Below, one piece after another: positions 35,222-44,757 of a DNA stretch of 64,000 nt. The DNA is from Gardnerella piotii (lineage in GTDB: Bacteria; Actinomycetota; Actinomycetes; Actinomycetales; Bifidobacteriaceae). The stretch covers positions 1,116,001 through 1,180,000 of the forward strand of contig NZ_QJUV01000001.1 in NCBI RefSeq assembly GCF_003397585.1, given 5' to 3'. The position numbers and the translations under genes are program-made. Under the pieces are notes generated by a model. That model did not search any database, had not been told where the DNA came from, and saw nothing but the letters and a program-made list of their open reading frames with translations. Each line of letters opens with the position of its first letter. Positions within the stretch are counted from its first letter, which is position 1.

Positions 35222-37255
35222 ATGTTAAGCGTTTCGCAATTGTATAAAGAACTAGACAGTATGTTTGCTAATCACGCAAGCGCGCAAGAAATCGAAAAAT
35301 ATTTGCTAAATGCTCTAAACCAATCGCAAGCAAAAGCAAACCAAGAAGAATCAAACCAAGAATCAAGCCAAGAAGAAGCGAACGCTCAAGCATTGCAACT
35401 ATCCGCGTTAAACGAGTTGATGGGATTTTATAGATCTAGAGGAGAACACGCAAAAAACAAGCCAATCATTGACAATGCGCTAGATTTAGCAAAAAAGATG
35501 GATTTAGTAGGCAGCGAAGCTGGAACAACCACTTTGATTAACGCTGCTACTAGCCTACGAGCCGCGGGCAGCTATGAGCGCGCAACAGAAATATATTCTC
35601 AAGCTATTAAAGAATCATCGAAAACGCTAAAACCAAACGATAGAAAACTCGCTGCCCTTCACAACAATCTTTCAATGCTTTACAGCGAAACAGGCAACAC
35701 GAGCGAAGCAATTAATGAACTTAATATTGCGCTTGAAATATTGCAAAAATCGAGTATCGATCCTTCAACAGACATAGATATAGCAGCAACTCACACGAAT
35801 CTTGCGCTTGCGATTTTGCAAGAATGTTCGAAGCCTAGCGAAAGCGTGAACAGCAAATCTACTACTCTTAACTCTGCTTTTGAACACGCTTCAACTAGTA
35901 TTCGCATGTACATTGCAGGAAACAACCAAAATCAGCCGCATTATGCATCAGCTTTGGCAGGTTTTGCGCAAGTTCAATACGCACGAAAAGAGTATTCCGA
36001 CGCTGTAGACACATACAGTAAAGCGCTTGATTTGATTGCACAATGCTACGGAAAAGATAGCGAGTCGTACGCGATTACGTTGGAAAATTTGCAGCAAGCG
36101 CAGAAGGCAGCAGAAAAATTTACGGCGAGCGGCATGGCGGATGCGATTCAGTGCGCTGCGGAAAAATCGCAAGCAACCGATGATCTGCAGCCAGAGTCAA
36201 ATAAAACTAAAAAAGCAGAAGATAATCCAAAAATAAAAAACGGCATGCAACTTGCAAAAGAATATTGGCAAACTTACGGAAAGCAACTACTGGAATTACC
36301 AAAATTTAGAGACTACAAAAACCGCATAGCTGCAGGATTAGTAGGTCACGGATCGGAATGCTACGGATTTGACGACGAGATTTCGCGCGACCACGATTTT
36401 GGCCCAGGATTCTGCTTATGGCTTACAGATGAAGACTATGCGAAAATTGGCGATGATTTGCAAGCCGCTTACAACGATTTGCCGCAAGAATACGCTGGTT
36501 TTGGCTCTCGCGAAGAAACTCCACGCGCTAAATCATGTGAAAGCAGCAAGCGAGTCGGAGTATTTAGCATAAGCGAATTTTTTGAAAACATAACGGGATT
36601 TGCTACTGCTCCAAGCCAAGACGAGCCGCATTTATGGCTTTCGCTAAGCGAGCCAACACTTGCTGCAGCTACGAACGGCCAAATTTTTGCAGACCCACTT
36701 GGAGAATTTAGCAAAACGCGTCAAAGTTTTAAGCTTATGCCAGACGATGTGAGAATCTCGCTAATCTCTAGAAGGCTTGGCATGATGGCTCAAGCAGGTC
36801 AATACAATGTTCCACGAATGCTAGCGCGAACAGACGGAGCTGCAGCGTGGCTTTCTATAAACGAATTTGTGCGCGCAACCGCTTCAATCGTATTCTTGCT
36901 AAATAACCCAATAAGTGCAGGATATTTGCCATATTATAAGTGGCAATTTGCAGCACTTCGCAAGCTAAGCGCGCGAATGGCGTCTAGGCTTTCTGGCGTA
37001 GCAAATCAACTTGAATCGCTTATGCGACTAAGTAGCGCGGCGTGCTTTGGCGGAATCGGATTTGGCGAAGGCACAAAAGGCAGCAGCGAAGCTGAATCTA
37101 AAATAAACGAGATTATTCAAAACGTGTGCAACGAAGTAGTGCAAGAGCTTAAATATCAAGGATTGAGCGATTGCAATGAAACATTTTTAGAATGGCAACG
37201 CCCGTATGTTGAAGCGCATATTAATTCGCGCGCTGCGTGCTTAAGGAGCTTATGA
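35222..37255 (+). CDS. TPR-nucleotidyltransferase fusion (DUF4037)
   Basis: 677 residues. Residues about 60-310 hold tetratricopeptide repeats (SYERATEIYSQAIKES, AALHNNLSMLYSETGNTSEAINELNIAL, AALAGFAQVQYARKEYSDAVDTYSKAL). Then a nucleotidyltransferase-like core: GSECYGFDDEISRDHDFGP, with Gly377-Ser378 and the Asp-His-Asp pair at 390-392, spaced as in minimal nucleotidyltransferases. The C-terminal part matches DUF4037. Start ATG with AAGGTGG upstream. Its stop overlaps the start of the next gene (ATGA), so the two proteins are coupled. Target of the transferase is unknown. Confidence 0.8.
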   Translation: MLSVSQLYKELDSMFANHASAQEIEKYLLNALNQSQAKANQEESNQESSQEEANAQALQLSALNELMGFYRSRGEHAKNKPIIDNALDLAKKMDLVGSEAGTTTLINAATSLRAAGSYERATEIYSQAIKESSKTLKPNDRKLAALHNNLSMLYSETGNTSEAINELNIALEILQKSSIDPSTDIDIAATHTNLALAILQECSKPSESVNSKSTTLNSAFEHASTSIRMYIAGNNQNQPHYASALAGFAQVQYARKEYSDAVDTYSKALDLIAQCYGKDSESYAITLENLQQAQKAAEKFTASGMADAIQCAAEKSQATDDLQPESNKTKKAEDNPKIKNGMQLAKEYWQTYGKQLLELPKFRDYKNRIAAGLVGHGSECYGFDDEISRDHDFGPGFCLWLTDEDYAKIGDDLQAAYNDLPQEYAGFGSREETPRAKSCESSKRVGVFSISEFFENITGFATAPSQDEPHLWLSLSEPTLAAATNGQIFADPLGEFSKTRQSFKLMPDDVRISLISRRLGMMAQAGQYNVPRMLARTDGAAAWLSINEFVRATASIVFLLNNPISAGYLPYYKWQFAALRKLSARMASRLSGVANQLESLMRLSSAACFGGIGFGEGTKGSSEAESKINEIIQNVCNEVVQELKYQGLSDCNETFLEWQRPYVEAHINSRAACLRSL

Positions 37256-37899
37256 TGTGCAATTCATTATCAAATTCAAAATCGCAAAATCCAAAAACGC
37301 AAAAGCTTGCAGAAGAAATTACAAAACTAGAATGGCAGCAATTCCAGCTCACGCAAAACGAAGGCGGACGCGCGAATTGTCAAGGAAACTGGCCAACATT
37401 CCACATTATGCGAATGAGCCAATTTTTAACTTGGCCTCTGGATTTGCAAGAATCTTATAAAAAAGATCTTGAGCGCGCAAATAGCAATGGCAGAAATTTG
37501 ATAACAGAAAAATATGCAAGAATGATGGAGTCTACTGCGCCAGAAATTTTTGAGCGCACAATTAAGCCTTATATTAAGCCGATTTTAGAGCCTAGAAAAA
37601 GCGAGCAAGAGAAGATTATTTTAACGCAAGTTAAGTGGGCTAATGATTTTCGCAATCACTACCCTCATTTAGGTCTTGCAATGCGCGTTCTAAAAACAAG
37701 CGAAGATACAGAAGAAAATACATCTTTTGAAACGTATTTGCGAGGAGAATTAAGCACGTATTCTGATGATACTTTTGCTAAATATAAGGATTTTATAGAA
37801 GATTTGCTTGCAAAAAATCTAAATCTTACTCAGATGATTATTGAAAATACTGTGCATATGTATGGCTACGATTCACTTGAATCAGCCGACAAATGTTGA
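37252..37899 (+). CDS. DUF4125 family protein, coupled partner of the DUF4037 gene
   Basis: 215 residues from the ATG at 37252 (SD AAGGAG six bases before), overlapping the preceding stop by four bases. A helical, soluble protein with EITKLEWQQFQLTQNEGGRANCQGNWPTF near the N-terminus and FRNHYPHLGLAMRVLKTSEDT in the middle, which recall DUF4125. No catalytic motif I can name. Paired with the nucleotidyltransferase, it is a likely substrate, adaptor or regulator. Confidence 0.75.
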   Translation: MMCNSLSNSKSQNPKTQKLAEEITKLEWQQFQLTQNEGGRANCQGNWPTFHIMRMSQFLTWPLDLQESYKKDLERANSNGRNLITEKYARMMESTAPEIFERTIKPYIKPILEPRKSEQEKIILTQVKWANDFRNHYPHLGLAMRVLKTSEDTEENTSFETYLRGELSTYSDDTFAKYKDFIEDLLAKNLNLTQMIIENTVHMYGYDSLESADKC

Positions 37900-37904
37900 G
37901 GCAA

Positions 37905-38606
37905 CTATAGCGTGAATAGTTTTGCAAATGCACAGTCGATTCTTTGCGCAGTTTTTAAGCTACGCAAATCCGATTCAACAAAAACAGTAGAAGATGCGTT
38001 CAAACCATTTTTGCTCAAAAAATCTCTATAAATCATAATATTCGGCTTGCGCAAATGAGATTCGCAAGATGCACTAACGCCATTTATCTCGCCAAGTATT
38101 GGGCAAGTTGCGCGCGCGCAATCAATCCACTCTTGCGAAGCGTTTCCCAACGCCCAAACGCGCACACCTTTTGCAATCAAATCGCGAGCAAAAGACGCAA
38201 AACGCGCTCGCTCCCCTAAAAATCCGCGTGAAAAATTCTTAAAATACAGGCGATAAAGCCAAGTTACAGCAGGACCGTGATGCTCACTAAACGATTCCAG
38301 TGCGCGCTGGCTGCTCCATGCAGCCTCTCGCAAAGCTTCGTGAAACTCAAAACCCCATTCTGGCTCGTAACTAAACAGAACTTCGCCAATATAATCTGGG
38401 TAATCTGACTCCAATGTGCGGCGCGCATCCCAATCAACAAGAAGATGCAAGTCAAAAACAACATCTGTTATGCTGTTTTCAACAATTTTTTGCGCGCACA
38501 AATCGCAATAATCGTCGCTATTCTTAATAAAATTATCGCTATTCTTGCAATCGTCACTATTCTTAAAATCATTGCAATTAGGCGAAAAATCTTCTGTGCA
38601 AATCAT
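37905..38606 (-). CDS. Degenerate HAD-superfamily protein
   Basis: 233 residues from ATG at 38606 with AGGA in front; the longer frame would run into sufT. HAD-like motif I is VVFDLHLLVDWDARR (family: FDLGxVLxDWD), motif II Ser in ALGNAS, motif III Lys in HLRKPN, but motif IV reads FVESDLRSLKTA where active enzymes have FVDD or FIDD. The cap domain (LESDYPDYIGEV...) is like YihX. A 30-residue N-terminal stretch of Asn/Asp/Ser repeats precedes motif I. Catalysis is doubtful. Converges with the DUF4125 gene with five bases between the stops. Confidence 0.7.
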   Translation of the reverse strand: MICTEDFSPNCNDFKNSDDCKNSDNFIKNSDDYCDLCAQKIVENSITDVVFDLHLLVDWDARRTLESDYPDYIGEVLFSYEPEWGFEFHEALREAAWSSQRALESFSEHHGPAVTWLYRLYFKNFSRGFLGERARFASFARDLIAKGVRVWALGNASQEWIDCARATCPILGEINGVSASCESHLRKPNIMIYRDFLSKNGLNASSTVFVESDLRSLKTAQRIDCAFAKLFTL

Positions 38607-38619
38607 TAAAAATCCTAAA

Positions 38620-39096
38620 TTATTCGGTTGGCGAAATTCCGCCAATATAGGACGACATTCCAGAAGCGCCAGAAGCACCAGGAGCTCCAACACCAACGCC
38701 AGAAACACCAACCCCAGCGCCAAAGCTAGCAGGCAAATTGTTCAAATTATAACCAAGCGCCTCAAGCTGCGCGCGCCCATCTTCTGTAATATTTTCAACA
38801 CTCCAACGCGGCTTCCAAGTCCAATCAATCCTAAATTCGTCCACTAATCCAACAAGCGCACTCGCGCACTCGTCTTCAATCAAATCCGTAAGCGGGCAAG
38901 CAGGCGTCGTAAGCGTCATCGTAAGAATCGCGCGACCAAGCTCGTCAATCTCAATCCCGTAAACTAAGCCCAAATCAACAACATCAATACCAAGCTCTGG
39001 ATCCACAACATTGTGCAAAGCCTCTTGAATATCTTCCTCGCTTACGCGCCCAATATTGTTTGCGCTAAGAGTTGATTCTGCTTGATTTTCTGCCAT
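38620..39096 (-). CDS. sufT: Fe-S assembly factor SufT (MIP18/DUF59)
   Basis: 158 residues. DUF59 core EEDIQEALHNVVDPELGIDVVDLGLVYGIEI and TLTTPACPLTDLIEDE with the conserved Cys, then a glycine-rich tail (FGAGVGVSGVGVGAPGASG). Assists maturation of Fe-S proteins. SD AAGGAAC. Follows sufU by 53 bases on the same strand. Confidence 0.92.
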   Translation of the reverse strand: MAENQAESTLSANNIGRVSEEDIQEALHNVVDPELGIDVVDLGLVYGIEIDELGRAILTMTLTTPACPLTDLIEDECASALVGLVDEFRIDWTWKPRWSVENITEDGRAQLEALGYNLNNLPASFGAGVGVSGVGVGAPGASGASGMSSYIGGISPTE

Positions 39097-39122
39097 CTTG
39101 TTCCTTATTTTTAGCGTTACAC

Positions 39123-39159
39123 TACGATTTTATAAAGCCATATACGATTTTATAAAGCC
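39123..39159. repeat. 17-bp direct repeat, 20-bp period
   Basis: TACGATTTTATAAAGCC at 39123 and again at 39143; the second copy encodes the last residues and stop of sufU. Confidence 0.65.
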
Positions 39160-39776
39160 TCAATAGCCTTTGCAATACCGTCTTTTAAGCCTTCCCACGC
39201 AAGCAACGCACACTTGATTCGCATTGGATATTTAGAAACGCCTTGAAAAACCATTGCATCTTCCAACTCATCTTCGTCTTGCTCGTTTTTTAATCCCACT
39301 CCCCTAGATTCCATAAGCTTGTGGAAAAGAGCGGCTAATCGCAAGGCATCCGCAACAGTTTTTCCATCAACCAAATCAACCATAATCGAAAGACTCGCTT
39401 GCGAAATTGAGCAACCGTGGCCATCCCACTTAATACTTTTTATAAGCGCATTGCTTGAATTATCAACGTTTTTAGCGAGTTCCACGTGCATAGTAACCTC
39501 ATCTCCGCAAGTTGGATTAAATTGATGAGATTCCCCAAATGCATAGTCTTTACTAGCTTCTACAGCACAATTTTCGTGATGATTTGTAATTTTTATATTA
39601 GAATCGTTTTTTAGCTCATCGGTTGCTTGCGACTCTGCTTTAGAAAGGCTCTCCGTGCTTAAAAAATGCGCCTTTCCGTGCGGATTTCTAGCAGCATCTA
39701 AAATCACTTCTTGATACATGCTTTCTAATCCGCTACTTGCACCGTTACCGTCATCATCAAAACTCATATCAAACAT
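39150..39776 (-). CDS. sufU: Fe-S scaffold/sulfur-transfer protein SufU
   Basis: 208 residues from ATG at 39776 with AAGGAG in front; the longer frame overlaps sufS. Zinc/sulfur ligands are in NPTCGDEV, HGCSISQAS and IKCALLAWE. Between the usual NPHGKG-like start and NPTCGD there is an insertion of about 55 polar residues not found in ordinary SufU (about 150 residues). SufU takes sulfur from SufS. The start of the gene follows the sufS stop by 28 bases. Confidence 0.92.
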   Translation of the reverse strand: MFDMSFDDDGNGASSGLESMYQEVILDAARNPHGKAHFLSTESLSKAESQATDELKNDSNIKITNHHENCAVEASKDYAFGESHQFNPTCGDEVTMHVELAKNVDNSSNALIKSIKWDGHGCSISQASLSIMVDLVDGKTVADALRLAALFHKLMESRGVGLKNEQDEDELEDAMVFQGVSKYPMRIKCALLAWEGLKDGIAKAIEAL

Positions 39777-39804
39777 ACGCTCTCCTTGCATTAAAATATT
39801 ACGA

Positions 39805-41151
39805 CTATGCGCCAAAATATGCGCGAACTTTGGAAACAGCTTCGATTAATTCGCGAGTTTCTTCGATTGTGTTATAAACTCCAACAGACGCGCGATTCGA
39901 AGCATACACGCCAAAATGGCGATGAATCGGCTGAGCGCAATGATGCCCAACGCGAATCGCAATTCCTTGCGCATCCAAAAACTGGCCAACGTCATGCGGA
40001 TGCACTCCTTCAACTTCAAAAGAAACCGTTGCAATGCGCTTGCTTAAATCAAGCGGGCCAAGCACGCGAACTCCTGGAACATCTTGCAATTTAAGCAATT
40101 CCTCAGCAAGTTCCTGCTCATGCTTTGCAACTCGATTCATGCCCAACGAGCAAAGCCAATCCGCTGCAACTCCTGCAGCAACCATTTGCGCAACTGGCTG
40201 AGTTCCCGCCTCAAAACGGTAAGGCGCTTGCATATATTGCGCTGGCTTGTTAAGCCACGCAAGCTCCACCATAGATCCCCCAAAATTGGCTGGTGGAAGA
40301 GCGTTCAAAAGATTACGTCGACCATACAAGAACCCAACTCCCGTAGGTCCGTACATTTTATGAGCACTAAACGCTGCAAAATCAACATCTAGCGCGTGAA
40401 AATCAACTGGAATATGCGGAACGGACTGGCAAGCGTCAAGAACAAAAATCGCCCCAACCTGGTGCGCGCGCTTGCAAATCGGCGAAACATCCGTGATTGC
40501 GCCCGTAACATTGCTAATATGCGTAACTGCAACGATTTTCGTGCGCTCATCAATAACAGTGCTCAAATAATCCGCGTCTGCGCGCACGCGACCATCTTCA
40601 CTTACATCGATCCATCGAAGCTCCGCGCCAGAGCGAATCGCAAGCTCTTGGAATGGCAATAAAACGGAATGATGGTCTGCGCGAGAAACAACAATATTAT
40701 CCCCCTCATTAATCACAAAATGCTGGCGCAAAGTTAAGTTATCTTCCGCAAAACCAGGGCGATTTAACCTAGAGTTAATAGTTGCGTTTCCAATAGAAGT
40801 AGCAAGAAGATTCAGCGCTCCTGTAGCGCCAGGCGTAACAACAATCTCTTCGCTGCCTTCTTTGCTACAAGCACCAACGAGTTTTGCAACCTTTGCGCGC
40901 GCTTGTTCAAACGCAACAGTGCTAAGCGCTGCCAACTCGTGCGCGCCTCTATGAACACCAGCATTAATCGTTTTGTAAAACTCGCTTTCGGCATTAATTA
41001 CAACTTGCGGCTTTTGAGAAGTTGCTGCAGAATCCAAGTAAATCAAGGGTTTTGAATGTACTTTGCGACTTAAAATCGGAAATTGGAGCCTTAAATCTTC
41101 AAAATCACGCATTAGCGCAAAGTCTGTATCAAGATTTTTATGATTAAACAT
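39805..41151 (-). CDS. sufS: Cysteine desulfurase SufS
   Basis: 448 residues, PLP enzyme. YLDSAATSQKPQVV near residue 38, the lysine that holds PLP in FAAFSAHKMYGPTGVGFLYGR, DACQSVPH, and the reactive Cys loop RVGHHCAQPIHRHFG near 410. Removes sulfur from cysteine for Fe-S cluster building and hands it to SufU. SD AAGGTGA. First gene of sufS-sufU-sufT; sufB, sufC and sufD are not in this window. Confidence 0.96.
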   Translation of the reverse strand: MFNHKNLDTDFALMRDFEDLRLQFPILSRKVHSKPLIYLDSAATSQKPQVVINAESEFYKTINAGVHRGAHELAALSTVAFEQARAKVAKLVGACSKEGSEEIVVTPGATGALNLLATSIGNATINSRLNRPGFAEDNLTLRQHFVINEGDNIVVSRADHHSVLLPFQELAIRSGAELRWIDVSEDGRVRADADYLSTVIDERTKIVAVTHISNVTGAITDVSPICKRAHQVGAIFVLDACQSVPHIPVDFHALDVDFAAFSAHKMYGPTGVGFLYGRRNLLNALPPANFGGSMVELAWLNKPAQYMQAPYRFEAGTQPVAQMVAAGVAADWLCSLGMNRVAKHEQELAEELLKLQDVPGVRVLGPLDLSKRIATVSFEVEGVHPHDVGQFLDAQGIAIRVGHHCAQPIHRHFGVYASNRASVGVYNTIEETRELIEAVSKVRAYFGA

Positions 41152-41183
41152 TCAAATCACCTTTTAATCAAATTTATAACTTA

Positions 41184-41222
41184 AAAGCCGCTCCCCCAAA
41201 CAAAGATTGAAGGAGCGACTTT
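41184..41222 (-). terminator. Terminator of ldh
   Basis: On the minus strand AAAGTCGCTCC pairs with GGAGCGGCTTT (one G-U) around a 14-base loop, followed by TTAAGTT. Confidence 0.75.
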
Positions 41223-41305
41223 CAAGACTTAAATCTTAGTAATTAGCGCTTTACGAACAGCCAAGCATAAAAGCATAAAAGCTTAAATCATAAAGCAAAA
41301 ACTAA

Positions 41306-42304
<999 letters not shown>

Positions 42305-42399
42305 CTAGCTAATAAATAACTCAAAATATAAGGGCTGCTCTAACAATAGAGATATATGCATGAACAGTTTTTACTTTAATCACACCTAAGGAATTTTGT

Positions 42400-43917
42400 T
42401 TAAAGCGCAATTTGCATAAGTTTTGCAGCCAAAGAATCTCCAACAAAAGCATCTAATTCTATGCCAGAATCCTTATATTCCGCCGATTTTACAATGCCAT
42501 TTTCTCTAACTTTAGATAGCAAAGATCCAGAATAATCACTATAAGGAAGCTTAACTTTAACGTGAACATGTGGCGAAGGTAACAAATTTTCTACGCGCGC
42601 TTTTAGATGCTCAATATTTTCGCCACTTTGCGCAGACACAATTAAAGAATCGGGGTACAACGATTGCAAGCGCAAACGCATTGGCTCTTGCATAACATCC
42701 GACTTATTAAACGCAATAATTTGCGCAATGTCTTCTACTCCATCAATTTGAGCTAAAACCTCGTTAACTGCCTCAATTTGAGAAACAGGGTCTGGGTGAG
42801 AACCGTCAACAACGTGCAAAATAACGTCTGCTTGGCCAACCTCTTCCAAAGTGGACTTAAACGCTTCTACTAGCTGAGTTGGCAGCCTTCGCACAAAACC
42901 AACCGTGTCTACAAGCGTATAAGCGCGACCATCTTTAGTTAAAGACTTTCGAACAGCAGTATCCAAAGTGGCAAAAAGCGCATTTTCTACAAGCTCCTTA
43001 GAGCCAGTAAGTCTATTTATAATCGAAGATTTTCCAGCGTTTGTATACCCCACTACCGCAACGGTTGGAATATCTTGACGACGCCTAGATCCACGCTTTG
43101 TCTCGCGAGTTGGTGCCATTAGCGCAATGTCGTGACGCAATTTTGAAATTCGATTCCTAATTGCGCGCCTATCCATTTCGATTTTTGTTTCTCCAGGGCC
43201 TCTAGAGCCTATTCCAGCGTCTCCAGCAGCACGACCGCCAGCCTGCCTAGAAAGAGCAGCACCCCAACCTCTAAGTCGCGGAAGCATGTATTGAAGCTGA
43301 GCAAGCTCGACTTGCGCCTTTCCTTCCCTGCTTGTTGCATGTTGAGCGAAAATGTCTAGAATAACAGCTGTTCTGTCTACAACCTTGACTTTAGTAGCGT
43401 CTTCCAAAGCTCTTCTCTGGCTTGGTGGAAGATCGTCGTCTACAACAATCGTATCCGCATCATTTTGAGCTACAACCGCTGCAAGTTCACGCGCTTTTCC
43501 AGAACCAACATACGTTGCTGCATCTGGCCTATATCTTTGCTGCAACATGCCGTCACACACTACTGCGCCAGCGGTTTTAGCAAGAGCCGCCAACTCTCTA
43601 AGAGACTCTTCTGCTTGGCTTAGAGTTCCGCGAGCGCTAGACCACACGCCTACTAAAACAACGCGTTCCAGCCTTAGTTTTCTGTACTCTACTTCAGTTA
43701 CGTCTTGTAATTCTCCAAGACCAGCAACTCGTTTTAACGCGTTTCTTGATTCACGCTCTTGCCAAGCTTCATCGTTACTTTCTATGCTTGATCCAGCGTT
43801 CGCATCGTCTAGCAGAACTTCACTATGGCCTGAAAGAAAGTCTCTATGCTCATTTTTATGCTCGGGCATATTATTATCACCACTTGCCAAATCACTATTT
43901 GCTAAAGTATCTACCAA
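42400..43917 (-). CDS. hflX: Ribosome-associated GTPase HflX
   Basis: 505 residues, TTG start with AAAGGGC upstream (an in-frame ATG lies 16 codons on). N-terminal HflX domain with the glycine-rich ALSRQAGGRAAGDAGIGSRGPGETKIEMDRR, then the G domain: G1 GYTNAGKSS, G2/G3 DTVGFVRRLP, G4 FNKSD, G5 SAQSG. Splits stalled or hibernating ribosomes. Divergent from the methyltransferase gene. Confidence 0.95.
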   Translation of the reverse strand: MVDTLANSDLASGDNNMPEHKNEHRDFLSGHSEVLLDDANAGSSIESNDEAWQERESRNALKRVAGLGELQDVTEVEYRKLRLERVVLVGVWSSARGTLSQAEESLRELAALAKTAGAVVCDGMLQQRYRPDAATYVGSGKARELAAVVAQNDADTIVVDDDLPPSQRRALEDATKVKVVDRTAVILDIFAQHATSREGKAQVELAQLQYMLPRLRGWGAALSRQAGGRAAGDAGIGSRGPGETKIEMDRRAIRNRISKLRHDIALMAPTRETKRGSRRRQDIPTVAVVGYTNAGKSSIINRLTGSKELVENALFATLDTAVRKSLTKDGRAYTLVDTVGFVRRLPTQLVEAFKSTLEEVGQADVILHVVDGSHPDPVSQIEAVNEVLAQIDGVEDIAQIIAFNKSDVMQEPMRLRLQSLYPDSLIVSAQSGENIEHLKARVENLLPSPHVHVKVKLPYSDYSGSLLSKVRENGIVKSAEYKDSGIELDAFVGDSLAAKLMQIAL

Positions 43918-44037
43918 AACTATGCCCTTTGCTATTTTTCTTTAACTACTTACGTTAAATCCTTTATTAATACGCGATTTACAACGTTTGTTTTATTATT
44001 GTGAATCTAGAAGACATAATTTTTAACCAACACTAAA

Positions 44038-44739
44038 ATGACTATTAACACTTTTAATAAAACTAAAAAGACGAGCAGCATTAATGCTACTAAAACAAAC
44101 AAAAATGCTAAAGAATCTAAGACTAGTGGCGAACAGTATTTTTCCACTAACCCAAATTCTTTAGACTTAAGACGAACTTTGCAAGTTGATTTGCGAGGTC
44201 ACAAAGTTAGCGTGCAAGTTTCTAACGGAGTTTTTAGCTCTTCTAAACTTGATTTAGGAACTGCAGTTCTTCTTAAACACGCTCCACAATCACCAGAAAA
44301 TGGGCGATTTTTCGACATCGGTTGCGGCTGGGGCGCTATTAGCTTGGCTTTAGGTTTTGAATCCCCTAATGCGCAAATTTACGCTGTAGACGTTAACGAG
44401 CGCGCTCTAGAGCTTACTAATATTAACGCCAAGAATGCTGGATTAAATAACATTCACACTTATCTTGTAGAAGATGCATTAAAAGAAGATTCATCTAAAA
44501 ACATTGATCTTATTTGGTCTAATCCTCCAATCCGCGTTGGAAAAGACGTTTTACACAATATTTTGCTCACGTGGCTTCCTCGCCTAAAAGTTGGTGGAGC
44601 TGCTTATTTGGTTGTTCAAAAAAATCTTGGCTCCGACTCCTTAATCCCTTGGCTTTCTAAAAATCTTGGTGAAGATTTTAGCGTTGAAAAATACGCAAGC
44701 TCTAAGGGATACAGGATTATAGAAGTCTTAAGAAAATAG
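44038..44739 (+). CDS. RsmC-like class I SAM methyltransferase
   Basis: 233 residues. SAM-binding FFDIGCGWGAISLALG near residue 93 and the catalytic N-P-P-(I) motif in IWSNPPIRVGKDVLH, as in guanine-N2 rRNA methyltransferases RsmC/RlmG. The N-terminal 40 residues are Thr/Lys/Asn-rich and the family's duplicated N-terminal domain is missing, as usual in Gram-positives. hrpA follows by 18 bases. Confidence 0.85.
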   Translation: MTINTFNKTKKTSSINATKTNKNAKESKTSGEQYFSTNPNSLDLRRTLQVDLRGHKVSVQVSNGVFSSSKLDLGTAVLLKHAPQSPENGRFFDIGCGWGAISLALGFESPNAQIYAVDVNERALELTNINAKNAGLNNIHTYLVEDALKEDSSKNIDLIWSNPPIRVGKDVLHNILLTWLPRLKVGGAAYLVVQKNLGSDSLIPWLSKNLGEDFSVEKYASSKGYRIIEVLRK

Positions 44740-44757
44740 TATTTAGCAGGATTTAAT

